The notes: generated from the letters alone by a model not told the origin. A stretch of 64,000 nt of DNA from an uncultured bacterium (GCA_937981985.1 CALJNB010000005.1:62001-126000); one strand, 5' to 3'. Positions 53,393 to 63,040 are shown, counted from the stretch's first letter. A program made the numbers and translations.

Positions 53393-53992
53393 TTAGGACC
53401 AGCCTAAGACGAAAAGCCAATAGTATCCAACGAGTCGTGGGATTCTTGCAAAGGTTGCGAAGAAAAATTTTGTGCGATCCATTTTATAGATTGCTGAAAA
53501 CCAACAGACGATTGAAAAAGGGATCGGTGTAAGGGCTGCGATGACAACGGCCCATACACCGTAACGTTGAAATAATTTCTCTCCTTTCTTCCGAAAACCT
53601 TCGATTCTACTATTGAAGAAAGGTGCTTTGGCTAGATAAGGCCCGAGAAAATATGCGAGGTTCCCGGCGGTGATGGAACCGACACAGCACAATATAAGCA
53701 TAATGAGCGCATTCTTCTCCGACGCGACCGCGATGAGTAGGTAGGTGTCTGGTGGAACGGGGAAGGTTAGTGAATCAGTGAGTAGGATTCCTAAAAAAAC
53801 ACCGGGCAAACCTAGGTTATCCACGATTATAGCGGCAAAATTCGTAAGAGGTTCTCTGATATATGCGCCTGCAAAAAAAACGACCGCGATTACAGCGACC
53901 GTAAAAAGAGCAGTTTGTAAAATCAGAGATCGAAGGCTTACTTGTTCTTCAATTTCATCATCTGTTATTTCAGAAGAGTGTTCACTTAAAAT
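53393..53992 (-). CDS. VTT/DedA-like membrane protein with proposed ATT start
   Basis: A 199-residue inner-membrane protein of the VTT (SNARE-associated/YqaA) group: DSLTFPVPPDTYLLIAVASE, GSITAGNLAYFLGPYLA, FQRYGVWAVVIAALTPIPFS. The only in-frame canonical start is a GTG at 53824, but that would cut the protein inside a hydrophobic region. The 168 bases upstream in the same frame carry an acidic stretch (SSEITDDEIEEQVS) and a transmembrane helix (ALFTVAVIAVFFAGAY). ATT at 53992 has AGGA six bases upstream (53999-54002) and gives a normal-length protein. It follows the sucB stop by 27 bases and lies in the same frame. Function likely membrane transport or lipid handling. Confidence 0.7.
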   Translation of the reverse strand: MLSEHSSEITDDEIEEQVSLRSLILQTALFTVAVIAVVFFAGAYIREPLTNFAAIIVDNLGLPGVFLGILLTDSLTFPVPPDTYLLIAVASEKNALIMLILCCVGSITAGNLAYFLGPYLAKAPFFNSRIEGFRKKGEKLFQRYGVWAVVIAALTPIPFSIVCWFSAIYKMDRTKFFFATFARIPRLVGYYWLFVLGWS

Positions 53993-54019
53993 GTTTTTTC
54001 CTAGCGGTCGGTAGCCGTT

Positions 54020-55219
54020 CTAAATTTCTAGTAAAATTCGTTCAGGGTTTTCAAGGCATTCTTTCACACGAACAAGAAAAGAGACCGCTTCTTTTCCATC
54101 GATAATTCGATGATCATATGAAAGTGCTAAATACATCATCGGTCGGATTACAATCTCGCCATTTACCACCACGGGCTTCTCGACGATATTATGCATCCCT
54201 AAAATACCAGATTGGGGGGTATTAAGAATCGGGGTTGAAAGCATCGATCCGTAAATACCACCATTGGAAACCGTGAAAGTACCACCCGTTAGGTCACTCA
54301 TAGCGAGTCGGTTATTTTTTGCTAATCCGGCCAGACGACGTATTTCCATCTCTACACCGGAGAAGCTCATTTGATCTGCGTGGCGAACCACCGGAACTAC
54401 AAGGCCACGGGCTCCGCCAACGGCAACACCGATATGATAGTAGTTTTTGTAAACGATATCGGTTCCGTCGATTTCGGCGTTCACTGCAGGATACGCCTTT
54501 AAACCTTCGATGATTGCTTTTACAAAAAACGACATAAATCCGAGTTTTGATCCATGAGTGGCTAAAAATGTTTCTTTATACTTTTTCCGCATTTCCATGA
54601 TTCCAGTCATATCTACTTCGTTAAAAGTAGTGAGCATGGCGGCAGTCTGTTGAGCTTCTACCAATCGTTTCGCGATCGTTTGGCGTAGCCGGCTCATTTT
54701 AACGCGTTCGGTCGGCTCAGGACCTAATACCACCGATCCTGAATTCGCGTTTCCTCCCGAATTCTTAGCGGCTAATACGTCACCTTTTAAAAGGCGTCCA
54801 CCTGGGCCCGTAGCTGAAATTTGGCTCGGATCTAAATTCTTCTCTTCTACAATTCTTGCTACCGCAGGGCTCAAAGGCTTCGTATTTTGGATCGGAGCTG
54901 GACCATTTATCGGCGCGGACGATGGCGCGGACGATGGCGCGGGCGTCGCGGCAGAAGCTTGAGGCGCTTCAGCTTGAGCTGCTTTTTCATCGAGTTCAGC
55001 GATAACATCACCGACGTTGACCGTGTCCTCTGCATTTGCTGATTGTACTGTGAGGACACCCGAGACGGGCGAAGGTACTGCAACGGTGATTTTGTCGGTT
55101 TCAAGTTCGACTAAGATGTCATCTTGTTTGACATAGTCACCAACATTTACCATCCATTCCGCAATAATTGCTTCTGTAATGGATTCACCGAGCTCAGGAA
55201 CTTTTACGCTTACCGTCAT
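54020..55219 (-). CDS. sucB: Dihydrolipoyllysine succinyltransferase (2-oxoglutarate dehydrogenase E2)
   Basis: A 399-residue E2 subunit. Residues 1-78 are the lipoyl domain with lipoyl-Lys43 ([13 protein letters not shown]). A flexible Ala/Pro linker is followed by the E3-binding domain ([33 protein letters not shown]) and the catalytic domain with [17 protein letters not shown], carrying catalytic His and Asp. It transfers succinyl groups to CoA in the TCA cycle. Neither sucA nor lpd is adjacent. AAGG lies nine bases before the ATG. Confidence 0.94.
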   Translation of the reverse strand: MTVSVKVPELGESITEAIIAEWMVNVGDYVKQDDILVELETDKITVAVPSPVSGVLTVQSANAEDTVNVGDVIAELDEKAAQAEAPQASAATPAPSSAPSSAPINGPAPIQNTKPLSPAVARIVEEKNLDPSQISATGPGGRLLKGDVLAAKNSGGNANSGSVVLGPEPTERVKMSRLRQTIAKRLVEAQQTAAMLTTFNEVDMTGIMEMRKKYKETFLATHGSKLGFMSFFVKAIIEGLKAYPAVNAEIDGTDIVYKNYYHIGVAVGGARGLVVPVVRHADQMSFSGVEMEIRRLAGLAKNNRLAMSDLTGGTFTVSNGGIYGSMLSTPILNTPQSGILGMHNIVEKPVVVNGEIVIRPMMYLALSYDHRIIDGKEAVSFLVRVKECLENPERILLEI

Positions 55220-55336
55220 TTACTTAAACCTTTTAGGAGTCTTCCTACCTTTACACCGCGACTTTAATCGAGGCAATAAAGCTTTCTTGTTCGAAGCAAT
55301 AAATCTGGCAAGCTTGGGATTTGTTTTCAATCCAAA

Positions 55337-55498
55337 TTAATTTCTTGATTTAATAATAGCAGCGTTCTTGGTTTCGGCTTTTGTTATTCGGTAAGAAAGC
55401 AAGGCCCCACCGAGAGCCGTAAGCAATATCATCGCGATCAACACGATGGCTAATTGTCTTTTATACTCGGGGCTAGATGTATCGATTTTTTCTTTCAT
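55337..55498 (-). CDS. 53-residue single-pass membrane protein
   Basis: A 53-residue protein, hydrophilic at the start (KEKIDTSSPEYKRQ), one transmembrane segment (LAIVLIAMILLTALGGALL) and a basic end. AAGG lies seven bases before the ATG at 55498. Upstream, an ORF without a canonical start ends TTATGA, overlapping this ATG by four bases. sucB starts about 120 bases downstream. Family not recognised; the ribosome site and membrane pattern support it. Confidence 0.6.
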   Translation of the reverse strand: MKEKIDTSSPEYKRQLAIVLIAMILLTALGGALLSYRITKAETKNAAIIKSRN

Positions 55499-55655
55499 AA
55501 TATTACCTTCACGATGGGGCTAACATGGGTAATCCGCTCCATTTTTTCAAGTCTATTCGTTCGCTCGCCGATCGGTTCTTCAAATAGTTCTAATTGGACA
55601 CGGGCTTGAGACCAGTGATAGTCTGATTCAACAATCCTACTATAGAGTGTTAATA

Positions 55656-56831
55656 ATGGCTGAAATGGATCTCAACCGGATTCTTCAAATCGCGATAAAG
55701 GGCGGCGCGAGCGATATTCACATTAAAGCCGGCCTACCACCGATTTTCCGTGTCGATGGCGGCTTGATTCCGCTTCGAGACGGCAAACGTCTTAGTCCCG
55801 AAGATATTGGACGGATGGCGTTAACGGTAATGAACAAAGCACAACGCGATTCTTTTCAAAAAACTCTAGATATCGATTTATCTTACGGTGTCCCCGGTGT
55901 TGGTCGATTTCGCGTCAACTGCTTCCAACAACGAGGTTCGATTGGACTCGTTTTTCGCGTCATTCCCTTCAACGTGAAATCGATTGATGAATTATTACTG
56001 CCAGATTCCATACGCAAATTAGCGGCTGAACGACGCGGGTTGATTCTCGTTACAGGTGCTACTGGATCTGGGAAGTCGACTACACTTGCCGCAATTGTTG
56101 ACTACATAAATAGTACGCGAACCGATCACATTATTACCGTCGAAGATCCGATCGAATTCCTTATTCGCGATAAAAAATGCATTATTAATCAACGCGAAAT
56201 AGGCAACGATACCTCTAGTTTTGCCAGAGCTTTAAAAGCCGCTCTTCGACAAGATCCGGATGTGATAATGCTTGGGGAGATGCGCGACTTGGAGACAATC
56301 GAAATCGCTATGACCGCCGCAGAAACGGGGCACCTGGTGCTTTCAACCTTGCACACCGTGGATGCAGCGGAGTCGGTAAACAGGATAACTTCAGCATTTC
56401 CCCCCCATCAAAAAGAACATGCACAATATATGTTTGCTAGTCTTTTTCGCGGAGTAATTTCTCAACGTTTAGTTCCTCGTGCTGATGGTAAGGGACGTGT
56501 CCCTGCAGTCGAAGTGATGCTATCCACTGCTCGCTTGAGGGAGCTTATCTTAGAAGGAGCAACCACTAGAGCGATTACGGAAAATATTTCAAAGGGTTTT
56601 GTTTCTTACGGAATGCAGACTTTCGATCAATCCCTGATGAAGTTATTGCAGGATGGCTATATTTCTTACGAGGAAGCGCTATCTCAATCCTCTAATCCCG
56701 ATGACTTTGCATTACGTGTAAGTGGTGTGGGTTCAAGCGAGAATGAGGGAGCATGGAATAATTTTGAACGCGAGAAGCAAGTGGAAGATGATGATTTCGA
56801 TTTGGACGAATTTGAAATTGAGAGATTTTAA
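55656..56831 (+). CDS. pilT: PilT-type twitching motility ATPase
   Basis: A 391-residue hexameric ATPase that retracts type IV pili at the inner membrane. Motifs: ASDIHIKAGLPPIFRVDG, Walker A TGATGSGKSTT, Asp box DPDVIMLGEMRD, Walker B/His box TGHLVLSTLHT. The usual AIRNLIRE loop is replaced by TTRAITENISKG, so a PilU-like or specialised role is possible. The ATG at 55656 is chosen; an upstream GTG at 55647 lacks a ribosome site. It heads an operon with a barrel protein and a PilZ protein. Confidence 0.93.
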   Translation: MAEMDLNRILQIAIKGGASDIHIKAGLPPIFRVDGGLIPLRDGKRLSPEDIGRMALTVMNKAQRDSFQKTLDIDLSYGVPGVGRFRVNCFQQRGSIGLVFRVIPFNVKSIDELLLPDSIRKLAAERRGLILVTGATGSGKSTTLAAIVDYINSTRTDHIITVEDPIEFLIRDKKCIINQREIGNDTSSFARALKAALRQDPDVIMLGEMRDLETIEIAMTAAETGHLVLSTLHTVDAAESVNRITSAFPPHQKEHAQYMFASLFRGVISQRLVPRADGKGRVPAVEVMLSTARLRELILEGATTRAITENISKGFVSYGMQTFDQSLMKLLQDGYISYEEALSQSSNPDDFALRVSGVGSSENEGAWNNFEREKQVEDDDFDLDEFEIERF

Positions 56832-56838
56832 CAAAGCT

Positions 56839-58161
56839 ATGCTGTGTAAGGGCATCCTATTTTTCTTTTTGGGGTTTCTTCTTTTTCCGGCTCAGTTGAC
56901 AGCTGAAGACGAGGAAGATTTTATTCGAGTGGCTCTTCTTGGAAAAAGCGATCTTGAAACCTTGAAGAATGAGCTTGAGAAATTCGATGAGGGGATGGAT
57001 ATACGTGGTCAAGCTTGGTTTATGAAAAATGTCAAAAGCCGAGGGATTCGCCCCAATAAACTATTTAAACAGCGAAAAGATCTTACTTTCGTTTTAGAGG
57101 TCACTGAAACCGATTTTGTATTTACGATTTTCCAGAAAAGTAAATCCAAATATCTCGTCAAAATTTATGATCAGGGAGGTGAGGCCGTTACGGAACTTAC
57201 AGTTCGAGGGGGTTCTAGTGGCATTAAAAAATCTGGTGCCGCGAAGGTTGTGAAGGCTTACGCATCTTTAGTGAACGACGAATCCGAAAATATCGAAAAG
57301 AGTGAAGATATTGAGGAGGAAGAGGAAGAGGAAGCAGATGAGGCTTCCGTTAAGGAGAGTTTCGCCTTGGAAGTCCTTCCGAAAAAAAACAAAAACAAGA
57401 AATCCCAAAAGGGATCCAAAAAAGGGAAGCAGAAACGAAAGGACGATGAGCAATCGGTATCCTCGTCTACGGTTTCAAATATGTCTCTATCGATTGCGGC
57501 GGGGGTGATTAAGCGTGATTTTCAGGTGGATAGTCCGGACGGTGCGTTACTGACTTACCGTTCTTCTTTCTATCCAGGTGGTCAACTGGATCTGTCTTAC
57601 TCGATCGGTTCTGAGGAGAATCGGCCCGGGATTTTCCTCAAGGCAAATGGTGGTTTTGATTCGATAACATTTGAAGTAGACGGGACGCTTGAGAGTTCAA
57701 GTATTCTACACATTGATGCCGAGCTTGGGGGGTACTATTCGATGAGTGGAAATTTCGGAAACTCGATCTTAGTGGTTCGCCTACTAGGGGGGATTCGCCA
57801 TACTCGTTTTCAAATTGAAGCCAGTCCTCTACCCGCCACGAGCTATTCTAACATTAATATGGGGGCTGACTTTCTTTTCACCGATGTTTCTGGCTTTTCC
57901 GTTGGTGCCAATGTTTCTCTCTCACCGTTTGGCTTATTTCACGATGGCGCTAGTTTATTTGGCGAATCCTCCTTTATTTACGGTTTTGGAGCAGGATTGA
58001 ATGGACGATATGAACTTTCCGAAACCTTGTATTTATTGGCCGATTTTCAGGCTAGAAATGTACGGACGTCTTTTTCGGGAGAAGGCGAAACCGAATTTTC
58101 TGATTCTTATGCGATCGAACTTACCCACAATATAAATTTGGGTGTGGGTCTGAAATTTTGA
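56839..58161 (+). CDS. Exported protein with charged linker and C-terminal beta-barrel
   Basis: A 440-residue protein. The ATG at 56839 opens a signal peptide ending FPAQLTAEDEE. The next 130 residues are mixed. Residues about 155-225 are very rich in Glu, then Lys (a run of acidic residues followed by KKNKNKKSQKGSKKG). The last 210 residues alternate hydrophobic strands and end GVGLKF, the C-terminal Phe typical of outer-membrane beta-barrels. It starts 7 bases after pilT and is followed by the PilZ gene, so it may belong to the pilus apparatus. The family is not recognised. Confidence 0.8.
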   Translation: MLCKGILFFFLGFLLFPAQLTAEDEEDFIRVALLGKSDLETLKNELEKFDEGMDIRGQAWFMKNVKSRGIRPNKLFKQRKDLTFVLEVTETDFVFTIFQKSKSKYLVKIYDQGGEAVTELTVRGGSSGIKKSGAAKVVKAYASLVNDESENIEKSEDIEEEEEEEADEASVKESFALEVLPKKNKNKKSQKGSKKGKQKRKDDEQSVSSSTVSNMSLSIAAGVIKRDFQVDSPDGALLTYRSSFYPGGQLDLSYSIGSEENRPGIFLKANGGFDSITFEVDGTLESSSILHIDAELGGYYSMSGNFGNSILVVRLLGGIRHTRFQIEASPLPATSYSNINMGADFLFTDVSGFSVGANVSLSPFGLFHDGASLFGESSFIYGFGAGLNGRYELSETLYLLADFQARNVRTSFSGEGETEFSDSYAIELTHNINLGVGLKF

Positions 58162-58220
58162 AATTGCGCATGACCGAAGGTACGTATACTGTTGATCTAT
58201 ATCAAATGAGGCAGATTTAA

Positions 58221-60338
58221 GTGAGTAACTCAAAAGCCCCCGCAATTCGCGCGCGTCTTCGATACGCGACGGTTGAGGAATTTAAAGCAGGGTATTCTAA
58301 ATTCGTTTCCACCGGCGGAATGTTTATTCCGGTTCCCGAATCGAAATTGAAACCCGTTGGAACCGATATTCGATTCCAATTTATGCTCAATAACGGGGAT
58401 ACTGTCCTTTTAGGAAAAGGAAGCGTACTTCAGGTACGTCGTCCAGACGCAAAGACACCGAACTCACCGATCGGAATTTTGGTGAAATTTTCAAAATTAA
58501 GCCAAGATTCAAAGAAAATTATCGATGAGATTGTGGCCGAAAAAGGGAACCAAAAAGATCCGACCCAAGAAGTTATTGTCGATGAAGTAGACGAAAGAGG
58601 GGACAGTCCTACCCCGGCATCACTCAACGCCGTCGAACCCTCCGATGAACAAACTGTCATGGGGACTATCGGAGAGATGTTTCCGGGGCGGAACGCATCA
58701 GCGCTTCTTGAAGAGTCCAGTAATTCGACCGTCGCCGGTTCGATGGCTGATATGTTTCCGAATCAAAACACCAACTCACTTCTTGAAAACACATCAGGAA
58801 AGGATGCCGAGCCAAGTGAGGCAACTGTGATGGGAACCATTTCAGAAATGTTCCCAGAACAGAATAACCCAAGTTCGCTTCACGAACCGACATCGAACAA
58901 GTTCGAAGAACCGAGCCAAGCAACTGTCATGGGAACCATGTCAGAAATGTTTCCAGAACAGAATAACCCAGATTCGCTTCACGAACCGACATCGGACAAG
59001 TTTGGAGAACCGAGCCAAGCAACCGTCATGGGAACGATTTCCGAAATGTTTCCAGAACAGAATGACCCAAATTCACTTTTGGAGAATACATCTCCAAAAC
59101 CGACCGCATCCGTTCAATCAGATGTTGTTGGTACGATGGCTGATATGTTTCGTGATGATCAACAAGAACCAGCGGTCCTGGATAATTCGAAATTAGAGCC
59201 GGTGGCAATTTCTCCCGAATTAGCGCCGATCGAACCTGTTAAAGAGGTGTTGCAATCGCCGGCCGAACTCGCAGCTTCTCCGTCAAATCCATTCGAGAAA
59301 AGCGAGTCTGGTAGTGCGCGCGTTCTTTCGTACGACGATATGAGCGAAGTGGATCCGGACGAAGAATTCGGGTTTTCGGGTGAAGAGTCTGAAATCGACG
59401 ACATGTTTGATGATCTGTTTGGAAAGTCAGGAGATAATAGTTTCTTCGATAATATTTTAAGCGGTGACTCGGCGACAGCCGTACCCACGATTGGGAGTCC
59501 AGCTGCTCCACTAGGCGCAGCCCCCGTCGCCGCAGTCGCTTCTCCAGCTTTTGAAAAACCGATTTTTGAACCAGATTCAGAGCCGATGCTACTAGACGAA
59601 CCCGCTTTTGAAGAACCCGTCCGAGAAGCTGATGAATCGGTTTCAATGGACGACGCGTTTGAAAGTGATGCGGATGATGAAGTACCGGAAATAAAGGATG
59701 TGCAAAGGACCACTGCCCCGCTCTATGGACAGCCCGATGTATATGAAACAGCTGAAGATGCTGTCTTCTCGCACAACCCGCCTCTCGAAGTCGGAGCTCC
59801 GACAGCGGTCCCAGAACAGCCCGAAGCCGCCCCTAATATTGAAGAGTTTTTACTTCCAGTCGAGGCAGAATCGTCTGCAGCCGATTTTGATATCGAACCT
59901 TATTCCGAAGCAGGCAGTCCATCTCCGTTAGCTTTTGAATCCTTCGAACCCGAGGCACCTAAAGCCCGCGATCTCGCACCACCGGCATTTGAAGCTGATA
60001 TTAGTCGAGATGGCGAACTCGATGGGTTGCTTGGTACTTTGGAAACGGATGCTCCACTCGATCGTTCTTTTGATCTCAATTACGACGCCTTGCCTGCAGA
60101 ACCGCCTGTCGGGATGGGTGAGGATAGCGAAAGCCTGGAAGCTTTGCTCGCCTTAGCTAATAAAGATATCAAATCGAAAAAGGAAGAGGAAAAACAAGAG
60201 GTTGATCTTTTGGACGAGCTTCTCGGCGATGATCTTCCACCACTACCCAATGATGTTGATAGTAGCTTTTCCATGCCGATTCCCGAGCCAGTAGAAAAGA
60301 AAAAGGGTTTATTTAAAAAAATCTTTGGTAAAGATTAA
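58221..60338 (+). CDS. PilZ-domain protein (TIGR02266-like) with internal repeats
   Basis: A 705-residue protein starting at GTG with GAGG upstream. Residues about 5-105 are a PilZ-like domain: RLRYATVEEFKAGYSKFVST, GGMFIPVPE, GILVKFSKLS, the arrangement of the myxococcal TIGR02266 domain. The classical RxxxR c-di-GMP motif is not obvious. Residues 142-325 hold six repeats (ATVMGTISEMFPEQN and variants). The rest is acidic and Pro/Ala-rich with few hydrophobic blocks, and the protein ends in a basic motif KKKGLFKKIFGKD. It is the third gene of the pilT operon. Confidence 0.82.
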   Translation: MSNSKAPAIRARLRYATVEEFKAGYSKFVSTGGMFIPVPESKLKPVGTDIRFQFMLNNGDTVLLGKGSVLQVRRPDAKTPNSPIGILVKFSKLSQDSKKIIDEIVAEKGNQKDPTQEVIVDEVDERGDSPTPASLNAVEPSDEQTVMGTIGEMFPGRNASALLEESSNSTVAGSMADMFPNQNTNSLLENTSGKDAEPSEATVMGTISEMFPEQNNPSSLHEPTSNKFEEPSQATVMGTMSEMFPEQNNPDSLHEPTSDKFGEPSQATVMGTISEMFPEQNDPNSLLENTSPKPTASVQSDVVGTMADMFRDDQQEPAVLDNSKLEPVAISPELAPIEPVKEVLQSPAELAASPSNPFEKSESGSARVLSYDDMSEVDPDEEFGFSGEESEIDDMFDDLFGKSGDNSFFDNILSGDSATAVPTIGSPAAPLGAAPVAAVASPAFEKPIFEPDSEPMLLDEPAFEEPVREADESVSMDDAFESDADDEVPEIKDVQRTTAPLYGQPDVYETAEDAVFSHNPPLEVGAPTAVPEQPEAAPNIEEFLLPVEAESSAADFDIEPYSEAGSPSPLAFESFEPEAPKARDLAPPAFEADISRDGELDGLLGTLETDAPLDRSFDLNYDALPAEPPVGMGEDSESLEALLALANKDIKSKKEEEKQEVDLLDELLGDDLPPLPNDVDSSFSMPIPEPVEKKKGLFKKIFGKD
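58644..59195 (+). repeat. Six in-frame repeats in the PilZ gene
   Basis: Six copies of a motif of about 25-33 codons; copies 3 to 5 repeat every 99 bases and are nearly identical at the DNA level, suggesting recent duplication. Core: TVMGTxSEMFPEQN. Confidence 0.85.
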
Positions 60339-60340
60339 TA

Positions 60341-61579
60341 CTAAATCTGTTCGAAATCGGTTCGGTACTGAACCCCCTTCCAATCTATTTTTTTAGCATC
60401 TTCTAAACATCTTTTTACCGAACTTTCTCCGTCTGCACATACCGATAAGACTCGTCCGCCGTTTGTGTGCCATTGGTTCTCTTTTCGTTGAACCGCCGAA
60501 TAAAATATTTTCGACTCCTCTTGGCCAATACCCGTAATCAGTGCCCCTTTTTCAATGGCGCCCTCGGCGTAATTCTTAGCTGCCATCACTACACATGCGG
60601 CCTTACCGGCGCTCAGGGTATGATCCTTGTTTAATCTACCCTCGGCAGTGCGAAATAGGTGCTCCGTGAAATTTTCTCTTAGTGCTAACATTAACGCTTG
60701 AGTCTCTGGGTCCCCAAGTCGGACATTAAATTCTAAGACTTTTGGGCCTTCTTCGGTCAGCATTAATCCGACGTAGAGAAATCCCCGGTAAGAAATATCT
60801 GCGCGCTTTAAGCCTGCAAAAAGCGGTCTTAATACCTTTTCGCAAACCCATTGTTTCGTTGATTTATTTTCGTCAGGCGACGGGGTGATGGCCCCCATCC
60901 CACCGGTATTAGGGCCCTGATCGTTGTTTTTTAGACGCTTATGATCACGACTGGTTGGGAGCGATATAACGAATTCACCGTCGGTCAGACACATAAAAGA
61001 AAGTTCGGGACCGTAAAGCCTTTCTTCAATTACAACTGTTTTTGAAGCCTTACCGAATGAGGATTCGTTCATAAATAGATTCAATAACTCTATAGCTTCT
61101 TCTCGAGTGTCCGGTAAAACGACGCCTTTACCGCCTGCAAGTCCATCGGCTTTAATTACAATCTTATGATCGACGGATTTTACGTAATTTATAGCTTGGT
61201 CGTAGTTTGAAAAGGCCGCGTATTCAGCTGTTGGAATACCGCAGGACTTCATCATCTCTTTGGCATAACTTTTACTAGATTCGAGTTGAGACGCTTTTGC
61301 GCTGGGACCGATAACATTTCTTCCAACTGCTCTTAACCGGTCGGCGAGACCCTCGCATAGTGGTTTTTCGGGGCCGATGACGACGAGAACGATATTTTCT
61401 TGCGCGGTAAATTCGATGACTTTATCGAAATTTTCGGAATCGATTTTTGGATTTAAAATTCCGTCGGAGAACATTCCATCGTTACCTGGCGTTGCGTATA
61501 CCGTCGAACCTTCTTTACGTAATCGCCATGCGATAGCATGTTCTCTTCCTCCGGATCCGATAACCAAAATCTTTTTCAT
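60341..61579 (-). CDS. purD: Phosphoribosylamine-glycine ligase
   Basis: A 412-residue ATP-grasp ligase making GAR, the second step of purine synthesis. It starts KILVIGSGGREHAIAW, then LVVIGPEKPLCEGLAD, KADGLAGGKGVVLPDT (ATP loop), and EFNVRLGDPETQALMLAL. It follows purH by six bases. The convergent PilZ gene ends two bases away. Confidence 0.96.
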   Translation of the reverse strand: MKKILVIGSGGREHAIAWRLRKEGSTVYATPGNDGMFSDGILNPKIDSENFDKVIEFTAQENIVLVVIGPEKPLCEGLADRLRAVGRNVIGPSAKASQLESSKSYAKEMMKSCGIPTAEYAAFSNYDQAINYVKSVDHKIVIKADGLAGGKGVVLPDTREEAIELLNLFMNESSFGKASKTVVIEERLYGPELSFMCLTDGEFVISLPTSRDHKRLKNNDQGPNTGGMGAITPSPDENKSTKQWVCEKVLRPLFAGLKRADISYRGFLYVGLMLTEEGPKVLEFNVRLGDPETQALMLALRENFTEHLFRTAEGRLNKDHTLSAGKAACVVMAAKNYAEGAIEKGALITGIGQEESKIFYSAVQRKENQWHTNGGRVLSVCADGESSVKRCLEDAKKIDWKGVQYRTDFEQI

Positions 61580-61585
61580 GTTGTC

Positions 61586-63040
61586 CTAATGTCTGAAGTG
61601 TCGTTTTCCTGTGAATGCCATCGCGATATCTTTTTCGTCGCAGACGTCGATTACTTCTTGGTCACGTTTGGACCCACCGGGTTGGATAATCGCTGCTATC
61701 CCCGCGTTTGCGGCGTGTGCTGGTCCGTCCGAAAAAGGGAAGAACGCGTCGCTTGCCATAACCGAATCGTCAGCTTTGTCCCCTGCCTTTTTTATGGCCA
61801 AATCCAAGGCGTCAATTCTACTCATTTGACCGGCGCCCACGCCAACAACGGTGCAATCTTTGGCTAAGACGATAGCGTTGGATTTTACATGTTTTGCGAC
61901 TTTCCAGGCGAATATTAAGTCCTCCCATTGTTTGGTGGTGGGTTCCTTTTTGGAGGCAAGTTTACAATCTTTTGGAGTCAACTCGATGGGAGGATCCGAA
62001 TCCTGATACAATCGCCCGACGCGAGTCGTCCGTATTTGAATGGCGTTTGTAGAAGAGCCCCTTGTCCGAACGATTCGTCGGTTTTTCTTCTTTTTCAGGC
62101 AGTCGATCGCGTCGTCGCTAAAGTCAGGGGCGATTACAATTTCGAAAAAATGTTTATTGAGTTCGAGTGCAACTTCTTTATTTATCTTTCGATTTGATAT
62201 GACGATCCCTCCAAATGCACTTGTAGGATCGCCAGAATGTGCTTTCTCAAATGCCGTTTTCACGTCTTCAGAAATTGCACAACCGCAGGGGTTCTCATGT
62301 TTTAGAATTGCCACAAAGGGGTTTTCAAATTCACCTGCGAGATCTATGGCCGATGATGCGTCTAGAATATTGTTGTACGAAAGTGCCTTACCATGCAAAA
62401 TTTCTATATCATCGGGGAGTTTGCTTAACCATCCACGTTGATGGGGGTTCTCACCATATCGCAGTGCTTCTGCCTTTGGTGGCGCTAAAAAGTGATCGGC
62501 AATCACACGGTCATATTCGGACGTATGCCTGAAGACCTTGGCTGCAAGTTGTAGGCGAAGTTCTTTAGAATCAAGTGCTTGAATCGCTTTTTCGTAATCA
62601 TTTGGGTCACAGACAGCGGTAACGCGTTGACCGTTTTTTGCTGCAGCACGTAAAAGAGACGGGCCGCCGATATCGATATTTTCGACTATTTCGTCGACCT
62701 TTGAAGTTCTAGAGATGGTTTTTTCGAAGGGATAAAGATTGACGGCCACGAGTTCAATTGGAGTTAACGAGAGCTCTTTGAGCGTTCGGCGATGTTCCTC
62801 GTTATCCAGGTCTGCAAGTAATCCAGCGAATACCGCAGGGTGTAGAGTTTTTACTCGCCCATCTAATATTTCGGGGAACTTTGTGAAGTCTGAAACACTT
62901 AGGACCGCAATATTCGCCTCTTCGAGGGTTTGACGTGTCCCGCCCGTGGAAAGTATTTGAAAGTCTTGTTGAATCAGGCGATTCGCAAAAGCGACGAGAC
63001 CCGTTTTATCCGAAACACTAATTAGCGCGAATCTACCCAT
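61586..63040 (-). CDS. purH: Bifunctional AICAR formyltransferase/IMP cyclohydrolase
   Basis: A 484-residue enzyme for the last two steps of IMP synthesis. The cyclohydrolase domain has SVSDKTGLVAF, LSTGGT and VKTLHP; the formyltransferase domain has catalytic Lys-His in ILKHENPCGCA, DPTSAFGGIV, and PFSDGPAHAANAGI near the end. It is about 35-45 residues shorter than usual (near 520-530), but no key motif is missing. It heads the purH-purD operon. GGAG lies seven bases before the ATG. Confidence 0.95.
   Translation of the reverse strand: MGRFALISVSDKTGLVAFANRLIQQDFQILSTGGTRQTLEEANIAVLSVSDFTKFPEILDGRVKTLHPAVFAGLLADLDNEEHRRTLKELSLTPIELVAVNLYPFEKTISRTSKVDEIVENIDIGGPSLLRAAAKNGQRVTAVCDPNDYEKAIQALDSKELRLQLAAKVFRHTSEYDRVIADHFLAPPKAEALRYGENPHQRGWLSKLPDDIEILHGKALSYNNILDASSAIDLAGEFENPFVAILKHENPCGCAISEDVKTAFEKAHSGDPTSAFGGIVISNRKINKEVALELNKHFFEIVIAPDFSDDAIDCLKKKKNRRIVRTRGSSTNAIQIRTTRVGRLYQDSDPPIELTPKDCKLASKKEPTTKQWEDLIFAWKVAKHVKSNAIVLAKDCTVVGVGAGQMSRIDALDLAIKKAGDKADDSVMASDAFFPFSDGPAHAANAGIAAIIQPGGSKRDQEVIDVCDEKDIAMAFTGKRHFRH

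Noticed and set aside
58800-59100. 99-base tandem repeats as a CRISPR array
   Set aside because: The repeats are coding, adjacent without unique spacers, and keep one reading frame.
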